A DNA stretch of 64,000 bases, taken from contig JADJWX010000016.1 of assembly GCA_016716135.1 (NCBI GenBank), forward strand, positions 99,847 through 163,846, given 5' to 3'. A program made the position numbers and the translations under genes. The notes under the pieces are model-generated. The model did not search any database. It was not told the DNA's origin and was given only the letters and a program-made list of their open reading frames with translations. Shown piece after piece: positions 27,501 to 35,237 of this stretch (position 1 is its first letter; each line of letters opens with the position of its first letter). This stretch comes from Lewinellaceae bacterium (lineage in GTDB: Bacteria > Bacteroidota > Bacteroidia > Chitinophagales > Saprospiraceae).

Positions 27501-28253
27501 GACGATGCCCAGGCGATGTTGCGGCAAATCGTTGCAGAGCAATGGATACAGGCCAAAGCGGTCATCGGTTTTTTTCCGGCCAACAGCGTTGCCGACGATG
27601 ACCTGGAGTTGTTCACCGATGATGCAAGGCAGGGCGTGCTGACCACTCTCCACCATTTGCGGCAGCAAAATTTGAAGGCCGGAGGCCTGCCGAATTATTG
27701 CCTGAGCGACTTCGTGGCGCCCAAAGAAAGTGGCCGGCCGGATTATATCGGCGCTTTTGCCGTCACTGCCGGCGTTGGCATGGAAACGCGGGTCAAAAAG
27801 TTTGAAGCGGCCCACGACGATTACCAGGCTATTTTGCTCAAAGCCCTCACCGACCGGCTGGCGGAAGCGCTGGCCGAGCGCATGCACGAACGGGTCCGGA
27901 AAGAATTTTGGGCCTATGCCACCGGCGAGCAACTGAGCAATACCGAGTTGATCGCCGAAAACTACCAGGGCATCCGGCCGGCGCCAGGCTACCCGGCATG
28001 CCCGGAACACACGGAAAAACGCAGTTTGTGGCAGTTGCTTCAGCCGGACAAGGTGGGCATCACACTGACTGAAAGTTACGCCATGTACCCTGCCGCATCG
28101 GTGAGTGGATGGTATTTCGCTCATCCGGAAGCACGTTATTTCGGTTTAGGGCAAATTAGTAAAGACCAGGTGGAAAGTTATGCCCGGCGCAAAGGCATGT
28201 CCATCGCCGAAGCCGAACGGTGGCTGGCGCCGGTGCTGAATTATGATGTTTGA
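24534..28253 (+). CDS. metH: Cobalamin-dependent methionine synthase
   Basis: MetH transfers the methyl group of 5-methyltetrahydrofolate to homocysteine through cobalamin. All four modules are present in 1239 residues. The homocysteine domain has zinc ligands Cys248, Cys311 and Cys312 (GLNCALG, GGCCGTT), against 247, 310 and 311 in E. coli. The pterin domain starts near NFVNIGERTNVTGSRAF. The B12 domain has DVHDIGKN with axial His767. The C-terminal activation domain ends with the RPAPGYPACPEHTEK and YAMYPAASVSGWYF motifs. I place the start at GTG 24534 because the numbering then matches E. coli within one residue; the frame stays open upstream into upxY, and ATG 24570 is an alternative. It interrupts the polysaccharide-related genes on both sides. 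Confidence 0.95.
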   Translation: MTQANFTALNQAMQRRILIIDGAMGTMIQQYKLGEADFRGEQFKNHPSDLQGNNDLLSLTRPDVIEAIHRAYLEAGADIIETNTFNATSISQADYDLSGLAYDINRAAAGIARKVADEFSQANPDQPRFVAGALGPLNKTLSLSPDVNNPGYRALHFDEAVEAYAEQTRGLLDGGAHLLLVETIFDTLNAKAALYAIDTVFEEKNIRVPLLISGTITDASGRTLSGQTVEAFWISVKHARPFAVGLNCALGAKEMRPHLEALAAIADCYTSAYPNAGLPNEFGEYDQTPHEMCDFIEDFSRSGLVNIVGGCCGTTPEHIRHIAKHVEGIAPRQPNAHPAIGGAEGFTALAGLEPLIIRPETNFVNIGERTNVTGSRAFSKLIKTGQLPEALSVARQQVENGAQVIDVNMDEGLLDSKMAMIEFLNLIAAEPDIARVPVMVDSSKFDVIEAGLKCLQGKSIVNSISLKEGEAEFIRQAKICRRHGAAVVVMAFDEQGQADSVERKVEICQRAYKILTERLGFDPSDIIFDPNIFAVATGIDEHNNYAINFIEATRIIKQTCPGSRVSGGVSNLSFSFRGNDRVREAMHAAFLYHAIQAGMDMGIVNAGLIEVYEEIPKDLLKIIEDVLFNRHPGATEALVRFAESIKDSAGGRAVEKDLAWREAPVEARITHALVKGITDFIEEDTEEARRKYPSPLVVIEGPLMDGMNVVGDLFGAGKMFLPQVVKSARVMKKAVAYLTPFIEKEKESTGVQHRGRILLATVKGDVHDIGKNIVGVVLGCNNYEVIDLGVMVPADKILQSAREHQVDIIGLSGLITPSLDEMVNMAREMQRQGFSIPLLIGGATTSKTHTAVKVEPQYGAAPVVHVLDASRSVAVASSLLTQNQQEKQTFATNIKAEYEQIRQARANRQSAKQFRSLSEARANKWQTDWASFTPVKPTFLGVKTFESYPLEELVAYIDWTPFFQSWQLAGKYPAILEDPVVGHEAQKLFDDAQAMLRQIVAEQWIQAKAVIGFFPANSVADDDLELFTDDARQGVLTTLHHLRQQNLKAGGLPNYCLSDFVAPKESGRPDYIGAFAVTAGVGMETRVKKFEAAHDDYQAILLKALTDRLAEALAERMHERVRKEFWAYATGEQLSNTELIAENYQGIRPAPGYPACPEHTEKRSLWQLLQPDKVGITLTESYAMYPAASVSGWYFAHPEARYFGLGQISKDQVESYARRKGMSIAEAERWLAPVLNYDV

Positions 28254-28287
28254 AGCCATCGGCTGGTAGTGAGGCCAAGTGAGGGGG

Positions 28288-28494
28288 GACTCGAAGTCTA
28301 ATGTCGTCAATTTAAGAAATCAGAGGAGGTGGACACTTTTCAAATTTGACTTTTCAAATTGAACTTTTGACTTCTTCAAGAGCAATATCAGTTCGGGAAG
28401 TTCCTTTTAAGTCAAATTTGAAAAGTCTAATTTGAAAAGTCAAAAGTGTTCACCCACCCAAATACTTTAAGTTGACGACATTAGACTCGAAGTC
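28288..28494. mobile_element. Palindromic MITE-like element, copy 1
   Basis: A 185-bp palindromic core (28299-28483) begins TAATGTCGTCAA and ends with its exact inverse TTGACGACATTA. It is bordered on both sides by the same 11-bp word GACTCGAAGTC (28288-28298 and 28484-28494), as after a transposition. Inside, the arms around 28333-28375 and 28409-28455 are again inverted copies (CAAATTTGACTTTTC type), so the whole can fold into one long hairpin with the loop near 28380. It encodes no protein. Compared with copy 2 at 37743-37935 it carries a 14-base internal duplication (TCTAATTTGAAAAG). Outside the 11-mers, short shared sequence continues (CCAAGT.AGG on the left, CCTCACTAC and CATGAACC on the right). 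Confidence 0.8.
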
Positions 28495-28740
28495 ACCCCC
28501 TCACTACCAAACATGAACCGTTTGAAAACCGAATTCCCGGGTTTTCTGCTTAAGGTATGTTCCGCAACATATCAACGGCGAAGCCATTTAAAAATGAAAA
28601 AATGTCAATCAGGCGGTGAAACGCAGGAATTCAAAACTTTCTACCCCAAAAATGTAATATTGGAATACTGTTTGAACCTATAAAATATCACTTGTTGATC
28701 CGCTTCTGACAAACCGGATTTACACAATTACTTACAGCCT
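28495..28740. other. Intergenic leader before the polysaccharide block
   Basis: These 246 bases hold no convincing gene. A 56-codon frame from ATG 28513 to 28683 exists but resembles nothing I know. TATGTT-CCGC-AACATA near 28555-28570 is a small palindrome. I see no clean TTG-N17-TAnnTTTG promoter, so the transcript start of the operon is unresolved; a long 5' leader would suit UpxY-style antitermination. Confidence 0.4.
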
Positions 28741-29859
28741 ATGATTCGCATGGTCGACCTCAAAACTCAATACGAAAACATCCGGGAAGAAATTGACCGA
28801 GCCGTTTTGGATGTTATCGCTTCGACGGATTACATCAACGGCCTTGCGGTAAAAACCTTTCAGGCCGAACTGGAAGCGTATCACAACATTGACCACGTTA
28901 TTCCCTGTGCAAATGGCACCGATGCCCTTCAGATTGCCATGATGGCACTGGACCTGAAACCGGGCGATGAGATCATTGTGCCGGCGTTCACCTATGTGGC
29001 CACTGCTGAAGTGATGGCCCTGCTTGGCCTTACCCCGATTATGGTTGATGTTGATCCGGATACGTTTAACCTGCCGGTCGAACAAGTAGAAGCGGCCATT
29101 ACGCCCCGCACCAGGGCAATTGTTCCGGTGCATTTGTTTGGGCAAAGCGTAGATATGGAGCCCTTGCTTCAACTTGCTCAACAACACCATTTATTTGTTA
29201 TTGAAGACAATGCCCAGGCGATTGGCGCCAGCTATGAATTCAGCAACGGCACCCGTAAAAAAACCGGCGCGATGGGGCATGTCGGGTGTACGTCCTTTTT
29301 TCCGTCCAAAAACCTGGGTTGTTATGGCGACGGGGGCGCAATCACTACTTACGACGCCGATCTGGCCCAGCGCCTGCGTATGGTTGCCAATCACGGGCAA
29401 AACAAACAATACCATCACGCCATCGTCGGTGTAAACTCCAGGCTCGATTCGATCCAGGCGGCGATTTTAAGTGTGAAGTTGAAGCGCCTCGACGCCTATT
29501 GCGCCGCGCGCCGCCAGGCCGCCGATTACTACGATGCCGCGTTTGCCGATATGCCGCAATTAAAAACGCCGGTGCGCGCAGCCAACTCAAGCCATGTTTT
29601 TCACCAATATACCCTGGTGGTGCAGGACGGCGACCGCGATGCCCTGCGGCAGCACCTCACCGACCGGCAAATTCCGGCGATGATCTATTACCCCATTCCA
29701 TTGTACAAACAAAAGGCGTTCGAAAAATATTGGTCGGGCGCCGAATTGCCTGTAACCGAGGCGCTTTGCCGCACCGTTATTTCACTTCCGATGCACACCG
29801 AATTGACCCCGGCTATCCAGGACCGGATCGTCGGCGCCGTACGGGATTATTTCAAGTAA
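28741..29859 (+). CDS. DegT/DnrJ/EryC1/StrS-family sugar aminotransferase
   Basis: This 372-residue PLP enzyme transfers an amino group to a keto sugar nucleotide. Lys190 in SFFPSKNLGCYGDGGA would form the internal aldimine and Asp156 in FVIEDNAQAIGA would hold the PLP ring nitrogen. The N-terminal MVDLKTQYENIREEID and PCANGTDALQIAMMAL are typical of the WbpE/PglE branch. With the UDP-sugar dehydrogenase next door it could serve a 3-amino uronic acid pathway like WbpA-WbpE; the WbpB and WbpD partners are not in the window, so the product is uncertain. It is the first gene after palindromic element copy 1. Confidence 0.9.
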   Translation: MIRMVDLKTQYENIREEIDRAVLDVIASTDYINGLAVKTFQAELEAYHNIDHVIPCANGTDALQIAMMALDLKPGDEIIVPAFTYVATAEVMALLGLTPIMVDVDPDTFNLPVEQVEAAITPRTRAIVPVHLFGQSVDMEPLLQLAQQHHLFVIEDNAQAIGASYEFSNGTRKKTGAMGHVGCTSFFPSKNLGCYGDGGAITTYDADLAQRLRMVANHGQNKQYHHAIVGVNSRLDSIQAAILSVKLKRLDAYCAARRQAADYYDAAFADMPQLKTPVRAANSSHVFHQYTLVVQDGDRDALRQHLTDRQIPAMIYYPIPLYKQKAFEKYWSGAELPVTEALCRTVISLPMHTELTPAIQDRIVGAVRDYFK

Positions 29860-29936
29860 AACGCCTCAGGCAAGGCACGTTTTGCGCGCATGTGTGAAAT
29901 GCCTTGTGTGGCCTGTGATTTGTTGTAATTCATTCA

Positions 29937-31250
29937 ATGATCAATAAAAGAAAGATGTTTACCCAACTTAAAGACAAGAAGAAAACACTCGCTGTTGTGG
30001 GCCTCGGCTACGTTGGCCTGCCCATAGCACTGGCTTTTGCCCGGAAATTCCGGGTAATCGGATTTGACATTAATAAAGACCGGATCGCGGCTATGCAGGC
30101 AGGCCTGGACCCCTCGCAGGAATTGGGGCCGGAAAGTTTTGAAGGCACGGACATTCAATTTACTGCCGACGAAGCGATCTTAAAAGAAGCCAGCTTTTTT
30201 GTCGTTGCCGTACCGACCGATGTAGACCCCCATAAAGTGCCCGATCTCACCCCCCTGAAAAAAGCCTCAGCCACTGTGGGCCGCGCACTCAGCAAAGGCG
30301 ATTATGTAATTTATGAAAGCACTGTTTACCCGGGCTGCACGGAAGAGGACTGTATGCCGATCCTGGAATCGGAAAGCGGGCTGCGGGGCTACAAGGATTT
30401 TAAAATCGGCTATTCACCCGAACGGATTTCGCCCGGTGATAAAACCAGAACCGTGACGGATATCCTTAAAATTGTTGCGGGCTGCGACGAGGAGTCCACT
30501 GAAAATATCGCGCAGATTTACAACTCGGTTATCAAGGCCGGCGTATACCGGGCTTCGACAATCAAAGTTGCCGAAGCGGCAAAAGTCATCGAAAACACCC
30601 AACGCGACCTGAATATTTCCCTGGTCAACGAATTGGCGATCATCTTCGACCGGATGGATATCGATACCAAAGAAGTCCTGGCAGCTGCCGGCACCAAATG
30701 GAATTTCCAACCCTATTCGCCGGGACTGGTTGGCGGGCACTGTATCGGCGTAGACCCGTATTACCTGTTACACAAATCCAAACAATTGGGTTACGACCCG
30801 CAGGTAATTCTTAGTGGCCGTCGAGTGAACGACGGTATGCCGGCATTCGTTGCCAAACGCCTGGTTCAACTGTTGACTCAAAAAGGAAAAAACTTGTCGG
30901 CCTGCAAGGTGTTAGTCATGGGGATTACGTTTAAAGAGAACGTGGCCGACATCCGGAACTCCAAAGTGGTGGACGTAGTCCGGGAATTAATGGATTTCTC
31001 CATAAACGTGCACATACATGATCCGCACGCTTCACCAAACGAAGTGGCACATGCCTACCGGTTGACGCTGCAGGATGAAATTTCGACTGGTTATGACGCA
31101 GTGATCGTGGCCGTCGGGCACCAGGAATTTCTGAATCTGGATCACGACTACTTTGTTAATATTCAGAAGGGAAATCCTATTTTATTGGATATCAAAGGCA
31201 TTTATAAAAAGGAGGATATGAATACTTCCTTAACTTACTGGAGACTTTAA
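29937..31250 (+). CDS. UDP-N-acetylhexosamine 6-dehydrogenase (WbpA/TviB/WecC-like)
   Basis: A 437-residue nucleotide-sugar dehydrogenase that oxidises C6 of a UDP-sugar twice with NAD to give a uronic acid. Visible parts are the Rossmann motif GLGYVG (22-27), ESTVYPGCTEEDC (127-139), the central helix VAEAAKVIENTQRDLNISLVNELA and catalytic Cys269 in GGHCIGVDPYYL. The C-terminal domain includes KVLVMGITFKENVADIRNS. The pattern resembles UDP-GlcNAc or UDP-GalNAc dehydrogenases (WbpA, TviB) more than UDP-glucose dehydrogenase. With the WecB-type epimerase at 47643 it could make UDP-ManNAcA. An ATG at residue 7 is an alternative start. The CpsB-type phosphatase begins 5 bases downstream. Confidence 0.9.
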   Translation: MINKRKMFTQLKDKKKTLAVVGLGYVGLPIALAFARKFRVIGFDINKDRIAAMQAGLDPSQELGPESFEGTDIQFTADEAILKEASFFVVAVPTDVDPHKVPDLTPLKKASATVGRALSKGDYVIYESTVYPGCTEEDCMPILESESGLRGYKDFKIGYSPERISPGDKTRTVTDILKIVAGCDEESTENIAQIYNSVIKAGVYRASTIKVAEAAKVIENTQRDLNISLVNELAIIFDRMDIDTKEVLAAAGTKWNFQPYSPGLVGGHCIGVDPYYLLHKSKQLGYDPQVILSGRRVNDGMPAFVAKRLVQLLTQKGKNLSACKVLVMGITFKENVADIRNSKVVDVVRELMDFSINVHIHDPHASPNEVAHAYRLTLQDEISTGYDAVIVAVGHQEFLNLDHDYFVNIQKGNPILLDIKGIYKKEDMNTSLTYWRL

Positions 31251-31255
31251 ACCCT

Positions 31256-32011
31256 ATGCGGCAATTTTTTTCCAAATTATTTTCCAATGCGCCGTTATCC
31301 GACTTTTCGGTTCTGGAGACGGATATGCACAGCCATTTATTGCCGGGCATAGATGACGGCGTACCTACGGTAGAGGAGGCGGTGGAGATGGCCAAAGCAC
31401 TCAGCAGCCTGGGCTACAGGCGCCTGATTACCACACCGCACGTTATGGAGCGGTACCCGAATACGACGAAAATTATTCAGGAAAAATACCTGATCGTCAA
31501 GGATGCCATCGAAAAAGCGGGTGTCCCGGTGGAAATCCAGGCTGCGGCTGAATATTTTATGGATGATAACTTTGCCGAATTAGTAAAAAACAATGATTTG
31601 CTAACGCTGGACGCGCATGGGCATGTGCTTGTTGAGATGTCTTTTCTGCATCCCCCGCTTCCACTTCAGCAATATTTATTTGACCTGCAAACCCGCGGAT
31701 ATACACCTGTGCTGGCACACCCGGAGCGCTACCCTTTTTATCATGGCAAACCGGATGAATATCAGGCATTGAAGGATGCAGGCTGCCGCTTTCAGGTGAA
31801 TATCCTGTCGATCACCGGACACTACGGCCCCGATGTCCAACAAGCGGCGCAGTTGTTGCTTCGGAACAAAATGGTGGATTTTCTGGGCACCGATGCGCAC
31901 CGTTTGCGCCATGCGCAAACCCTGCGTGCCGCACTCCGGAGCGGGCATCTGGAAAAAACATTAAAAAAGTACAAGTTTGCGAATATTGAATTCAACTCAA
32001 CTGCCGAATAA
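31256..32011 (+). CDS. CpsB/YwqE-type tyrosine-protein phosphatase (PHP fold)
   Basis: The 251-residue protein has the PHP metal-binding signature TDMHSHLLPGIDDG (His25, His27) and later motifs TTPHVM, VLAHPERYPFY and FLGTDAHRLRHA, which together form the manganese site of CpsB/Wzb-like phosphatases. These enzymes remove phosphate from the tyrosine-rich tail of the BY-kinase that controls capsule export. Its kinase target is very probably the Wzc-like protein encoded 0.9 kb downstream. It begins 5 bases after the dehydrogenase gene and is followed after 19 bases by the Wza-like gene, so one operon is likely. Confidence 0.9.
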   Translation: MRQFFSKLFSNAPLSDFSVLETDMHSHLLPGIDDGVPTVEEAVEMAKALSSLGYRRLITTPHVMERYPNTTKIIQEKYLIVKDAIEKAGVPVEIQAAAEYFMDDNFAELVKNNDLLTLDAHGHVLVEMSFLHPPLPLQQYLFDLQTRGYTPVLAHPERYPFYHGKPDEYQALKDAGCRFQVNILSITGHYGPDVQQAAQLLLRNKMVDFLGTDAHRLRHAQTLRAALRSGHLEKTLKKYKFANIEFNSTAE

Positions 32012-32030
32012 CACATTTCAAAACACTATT

Positions 32031-32849
32031 ATGCAGAAAACTACACATTTTCATAACCCTACCTGGCCTCTGACAGGGCTTGCGCTTATAGTGCTGTTGA
32101 TCAGCCAAAATGCTTGTATCAACCACCAAAAGCTGGTCAACTTTGACCAGGGCTTGCCGTTCGATAGCCTGGAGACACCTATTTCGAGCCGCTCGCTGCG
32201 CATTCAACACGATGATCTGCTGGCCATAAGCGTTCAAAGTCAGACTGCCGACCCAAAAATTACAGCACCCTTCACCAGCGTGCCGGCGCTTGCCAGCGGA
32301 GGGGTTGGCGGCACTACCACGACAGCCCCGCTCTACCTTGTTGACATAAACGGGCAAATTAACATGCCACTGACAGGTAACATCCCGGTAGCCGGACTTA
32401 CAACCCAGGAAGCGCGCGATACCATTACCGAGCATTTAAGCCGGTTTCTGAAAAGCCCTATCGTGAATGTCCGGGTGTCCAACTTCCGTTTCTCCGTACT
32501 TGGCGAGGTTAACCGCGCCGGGACTTACTCCGTGGGCTATGAAAGCGTCAACCTGCTCGAAGCATTGGGGCAGGCCGGAGACCTTACCAAATACGGCAAC
32601 CGGGAAAACATTCTCGTTATCCGGCAAACCGATGGAAAACGCCGGTACGGCCGGGTCAATCTGCACCAGCGCGATGTATTTAACTCCCCTTATTTCTATA
32701 TCGAACAGGGCGATGTTATTTACGTCGAACCATTGCCGGCTAAAGTCGGCGATACTGCCGACGGGACTTCCAAGGTGCTCGACTGGGCGCTCCCCATTGT
32801 GTCGGTAGTCGGCCTTATCGTTACACTGTTTAATTTGGGTGGAAATTAA
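32031..32849 (+). CDS. Wza-like polysaccharide export lipoprotein
   Basis: The 272-residue product has an N-terminal hydrophobic segment ending at Cys29 (LLISQNAC), a relaxed lipobox that would anchor it in the outer membrane. A Poly_export domain follows: IQHDDLLAISVQSQ, then LYLVDINGQINMPLTGNIPVAGLTTQEA. A SLBB-type domain comes next, FSVLGEVNRAGTYSV and EALGQAGDLTKYGNRENILVIRQ. A hydrophobic helix closes the protein, as in Wza, where the C-terminal helix forms the outer-membrane pore. I chose ATG 32031 because the longer frame from 31977 would run inside the preceding gene. Wzc follows after 27 bases. Confidence 0.9.
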   Translation: MQKTTHFHNPTWPLTGLALIVLLISQNACINHQKLVNFDQGLPFDSLETPISSRSLRIQHDDLLAISVQSQTADPKITAPFTSVPALASGGVGGTTTTAPLYLVDINGQINMPLTGNIPVAGLTTQEARDTITEHLSRFLKSPIVNVRVSNFRFSVLGEVNRAGTYSVGYESVNLLEALGQAGDLTKYGNRENILVIRQTDGKRRYGRVNLHQRDVFNSPYFYIEQGDVIYVEPLPAKVGDTADGTSKVLDWALPIVSVVGLIVTLFNLGGN

Positions 32850-32876
32850 CCCGAGATTTCCGGTACTTTTCACCGC

Positions 32877-35237
32877 ATGTCCAATTCCTCCCAGGCTGAA
32901 TCCTTAAATATGGTGCCTGCTCCGGCCATTCCGGAACGGCCGTTCGATTGGCGTGCTTTCCTGTATCGCCTGCTCCGAAACTGGTATTGGTTCGTAGCTG
33001 CTCTTGGACTGTGTTTCGCACTTGCCTGGGTGTATCTCCGGTATGCCGTACCGATTTATCAGGTAAGTTCGACGATCCTGATCCAGGACGAACAAAACCA
33101 ACGCGCACTTACCGAAGCGTTTATTACCGAGCAACTCGGCTTTGAGAGCAACTTTGAAATTGAAGACGAAATTCAGTTGCTCAAGTCGCGCAGCCTGATG
33201 CGCCGGGTAGTAGATTCATTGAACCTGCATGTCCAGTACTGGACAGAAGGCCGGGTCAAAACCTCTGAAGTTTATCCAAGCGACGGACTGCCCCTCCCGG
33301 TTACCCTGCAAATTCTGGAGCCGGCTGAAAAAGCATACGGTGTGGAAATCCGGATTGAGGCGCATCCTGCCGACAACAGCGCTTTTGTTCAGGTAAACAA
33401 CCCGACCGATACCGTGCACCGCCAATTTGGTGTGCCGTTCCGGATGGATCAGGCCTGGTTTCGGCTACAGTTAAACGACAGCGCGTTTTTTGAAAAAGGT
33501 GTACCGCTTATTCTTCGGATCAATCACCCGGAAGATGTTGCCCGGTATTACAGCAACCGCTTGGCTGTGCAACAAATCGGCCGCTCCAATGTCTTGTCCA
33601 TCAGCCTGGTAGACCCAATCCCTGACAAGGCAATCAATATCCAGAATACCCTGGCTGAGCTGTACAGCCAGTCGATCATCGATGACAAAAACAAGGTGGG
33701 TCGGCAAACCCTGCGTTTTATTGACGAACGGCTGCGTTTTATCACCGAGGAACTCTACGGTGTGGAAAAAGAGGTGGAACAATTCAAACGCGGCCGGAAT
33801 TTGCCGATCGATCTTTCCATCCGTGCGCAAAAATTTCTGGAAGAAATTGAATCGAAAGATAAAAGCCTGGCCGAGTTGAAAATCCGGCTGAATCTGCTCG
33901 ACAGCGTAGAGCGTTTTTTTGTCGCCGATCCGGAATACCTCCGGCAGCTTCCTGTGGCTTCGGAGATTATCAGTGGCGAATTGGCTGCTCAGGTTAGGAT
34001 GTATAACGAAGCCGTTGTCCGCCGGCAGCAATTGCTGGACGACGCTACGCCCAACAATCCTGTTGTGCGCAACCGCATACGAGAACTGGATGAACTCCGC
34101 CGAAGTATTTTGCTCAGTGTGGCAACACTCCGTCGGGAGACAACAACCCGTAAACAACAGTTGGAGTCGCTGTTGGAGCCGCTGGAATACCAGATGGGGC
34201 TGATGCCGAAAAACGAGCGTGAGCTTATCCAGATCATGCGGCAGCAACAAATCAAGGAAAACCTCTTTTTGTTTCTCTTGCAAAAACGCGAAGAAACGGC
34301 CCTTTCCGTAGCTGCGCAGGTAGGCAATTCACGTGTGATCGACCGGGCCGCCAATGCCGGATTGATTGCACCCAAAAAAATTCAAACCTACCTTTTTGCA
34401 GGATTGGCCGGATTTATTCTGCCAACATTGTTTTTCTACCTGCTTACCTTGTTTAAAAATACCGTCGACTCGGAAAAAGATCTCAAGCAACTGACTGCCA
34501 TTCCATTCCTGGGTGGCATTGCACAGCGATCCAAAAATGAACAGATCGTTGTAAAACCGGGCAGTCGCTCGGCAATTGCCGAGATGTTCCGCTTGTTGCG
34601 AACCAATTTGCAGTTTCTCCTGCCTGCCGGTAAAACACCCGTCATCCTGGTCACTTCCGGGATCAGCGGGGAAGGCAAAACCTTTATCTCGGCCAACCTG
34701 GGGATGACCTTTGCGCTTTCCGGTAAACGTACGCTGGTAATCGGATTGGACCTGCGCAAGCCCAAACTTCACCAGTACCTCGGCAAGTCCGGGCAGGAAC
34801 AACCGGGGATCACCAATTTTCTGATCGGGCAGGCATCCCTGGAAGCCATCATCAAACCCAGCGCACTCAGCGAATCCCTTTTTTTTATCCCAACTGGTCC
34901 GCTGCCCCCCAACCCTGCCGAACTGATCATGAACGGGCAGTTGCAAAGCCTGTTCGGGCAGCTCCGGGAACGCTATGACTATATCCTGGTCGACACTGCG
35001 CCGGTTGGCCTGGTTGCCGATGCCATGCTGCTCTGCTCCCTTGTTGATGCCACACTTTGCGTTACCCGTTTTGGAAAAACAGACAAAAACCTCGTGCGCT
35101 TTATAGATCAACTCCACAAAGAGGCCAAACTTCAAAATCCGGCACTGGTCCTGAACGGTGTAAAAAAAGGGAAAGGCTACGGCTATGGTTATGGCTATGG
35201 ATACGGCTATGGGTACTACGACGAAAGCCAAAACTGA
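32877..35237 (+). CDS. Wzc-like polysaccharide co-polymerase and tyrosine autokinase
   Basis: This 786-residue inner-membrane protein joins a Wzz-type chain-length domain to a BY-kinase. The first membrane helix is at about 31-52 (LLRNWYWFVAALGLCFALAW). A long periplasmic coiled coil runs to about 480 and the second helix is near 500-525. The kinase has Walker A GISGEGKT (595-602), Walker A' GLDLRKPKLHQYLG and Walker B ILVDTAPVG. The C-terminal tail is an extreme Gly-Tyr alternation (about seven GY units, then YDESQN), the cluster expected to be autophosphorylated and to be dephosphorylated by the CpsB-type enzyme upstream. The tail-coding repeat overlaps the start of the next gene in another frame. 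Confidence 0.93.
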   Translation: MSNSSQAESLNMVPAPAIPERPFDWRAFLYRLLRNWYWFVAALGLCFALAWVYLRYAVPIYQVSSTILIQDEQNQRALTEAFITEQLGFESNFEIEDEIQLLKSRSLMRRVVDSLNLHVQYWTEGRVKTSEVYPSDGLPLPVTLQILEPAEKAYGVEIRIEAHPADNSAFVQVNNPTDTVHRQFGVPFRMDQAWFRLQLNDSAFFEKGVPLILRINHPEDVARYYSNRLAVQQIGRSNVLSISLVDPIPDKAINIQNTLAELYSQSIIDDKNKVGRQTLRFIDERLRFITEELYGVEKEVEQFKRGRNLPIDLSIRAQKFLEEIESKDKSLAELKIRLNLLDSVERFFVADPEYLRQLPVASEIISGELAAQVRMYNEAVVRRQQLLDDATPNNPVVRNRIRELDELRRSILLSVATLRRETTTRKQQLESLLEPLEYQMGLMPKNERELIQIMRQQQIKENLFLFLLQKREETALSVAAQVGNSRVIDRAANAGLIAPKKIQTYLFAGLAGFILPTLFFYLLTLFKNTVDSEKDLKQLTAIPFLGGIAQRSKNEQIVVKPGSRSAIAEMFRLLRTNLQFLLPAGKTPVILVTSGISGEGKTFISANLGMTFALSGKRTLVIGLDLRKPKLHQYLGKSGQEQPGITNFLIGQASLEAIIKPSALSESLFFIPTGPLPPNPAELIMNGQLQSLFGQLRERYDYILVDTAPVGLVADAMLLCSLVDATLCVTRFGKTDKNLVRFIDQLHKEAKLQNPALVLNGVKKGKGYGYGYGYGYGYGYYDESQN

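Noticed and set aside
28513..28683. A 56-codon frame between palindromic element copy 1 and the aminotransferase gene
   Set aside because: It resembles no family I know, begins in sequence shared with the flank of copy 2, and its composition is like the surrounding non-coding DNA.
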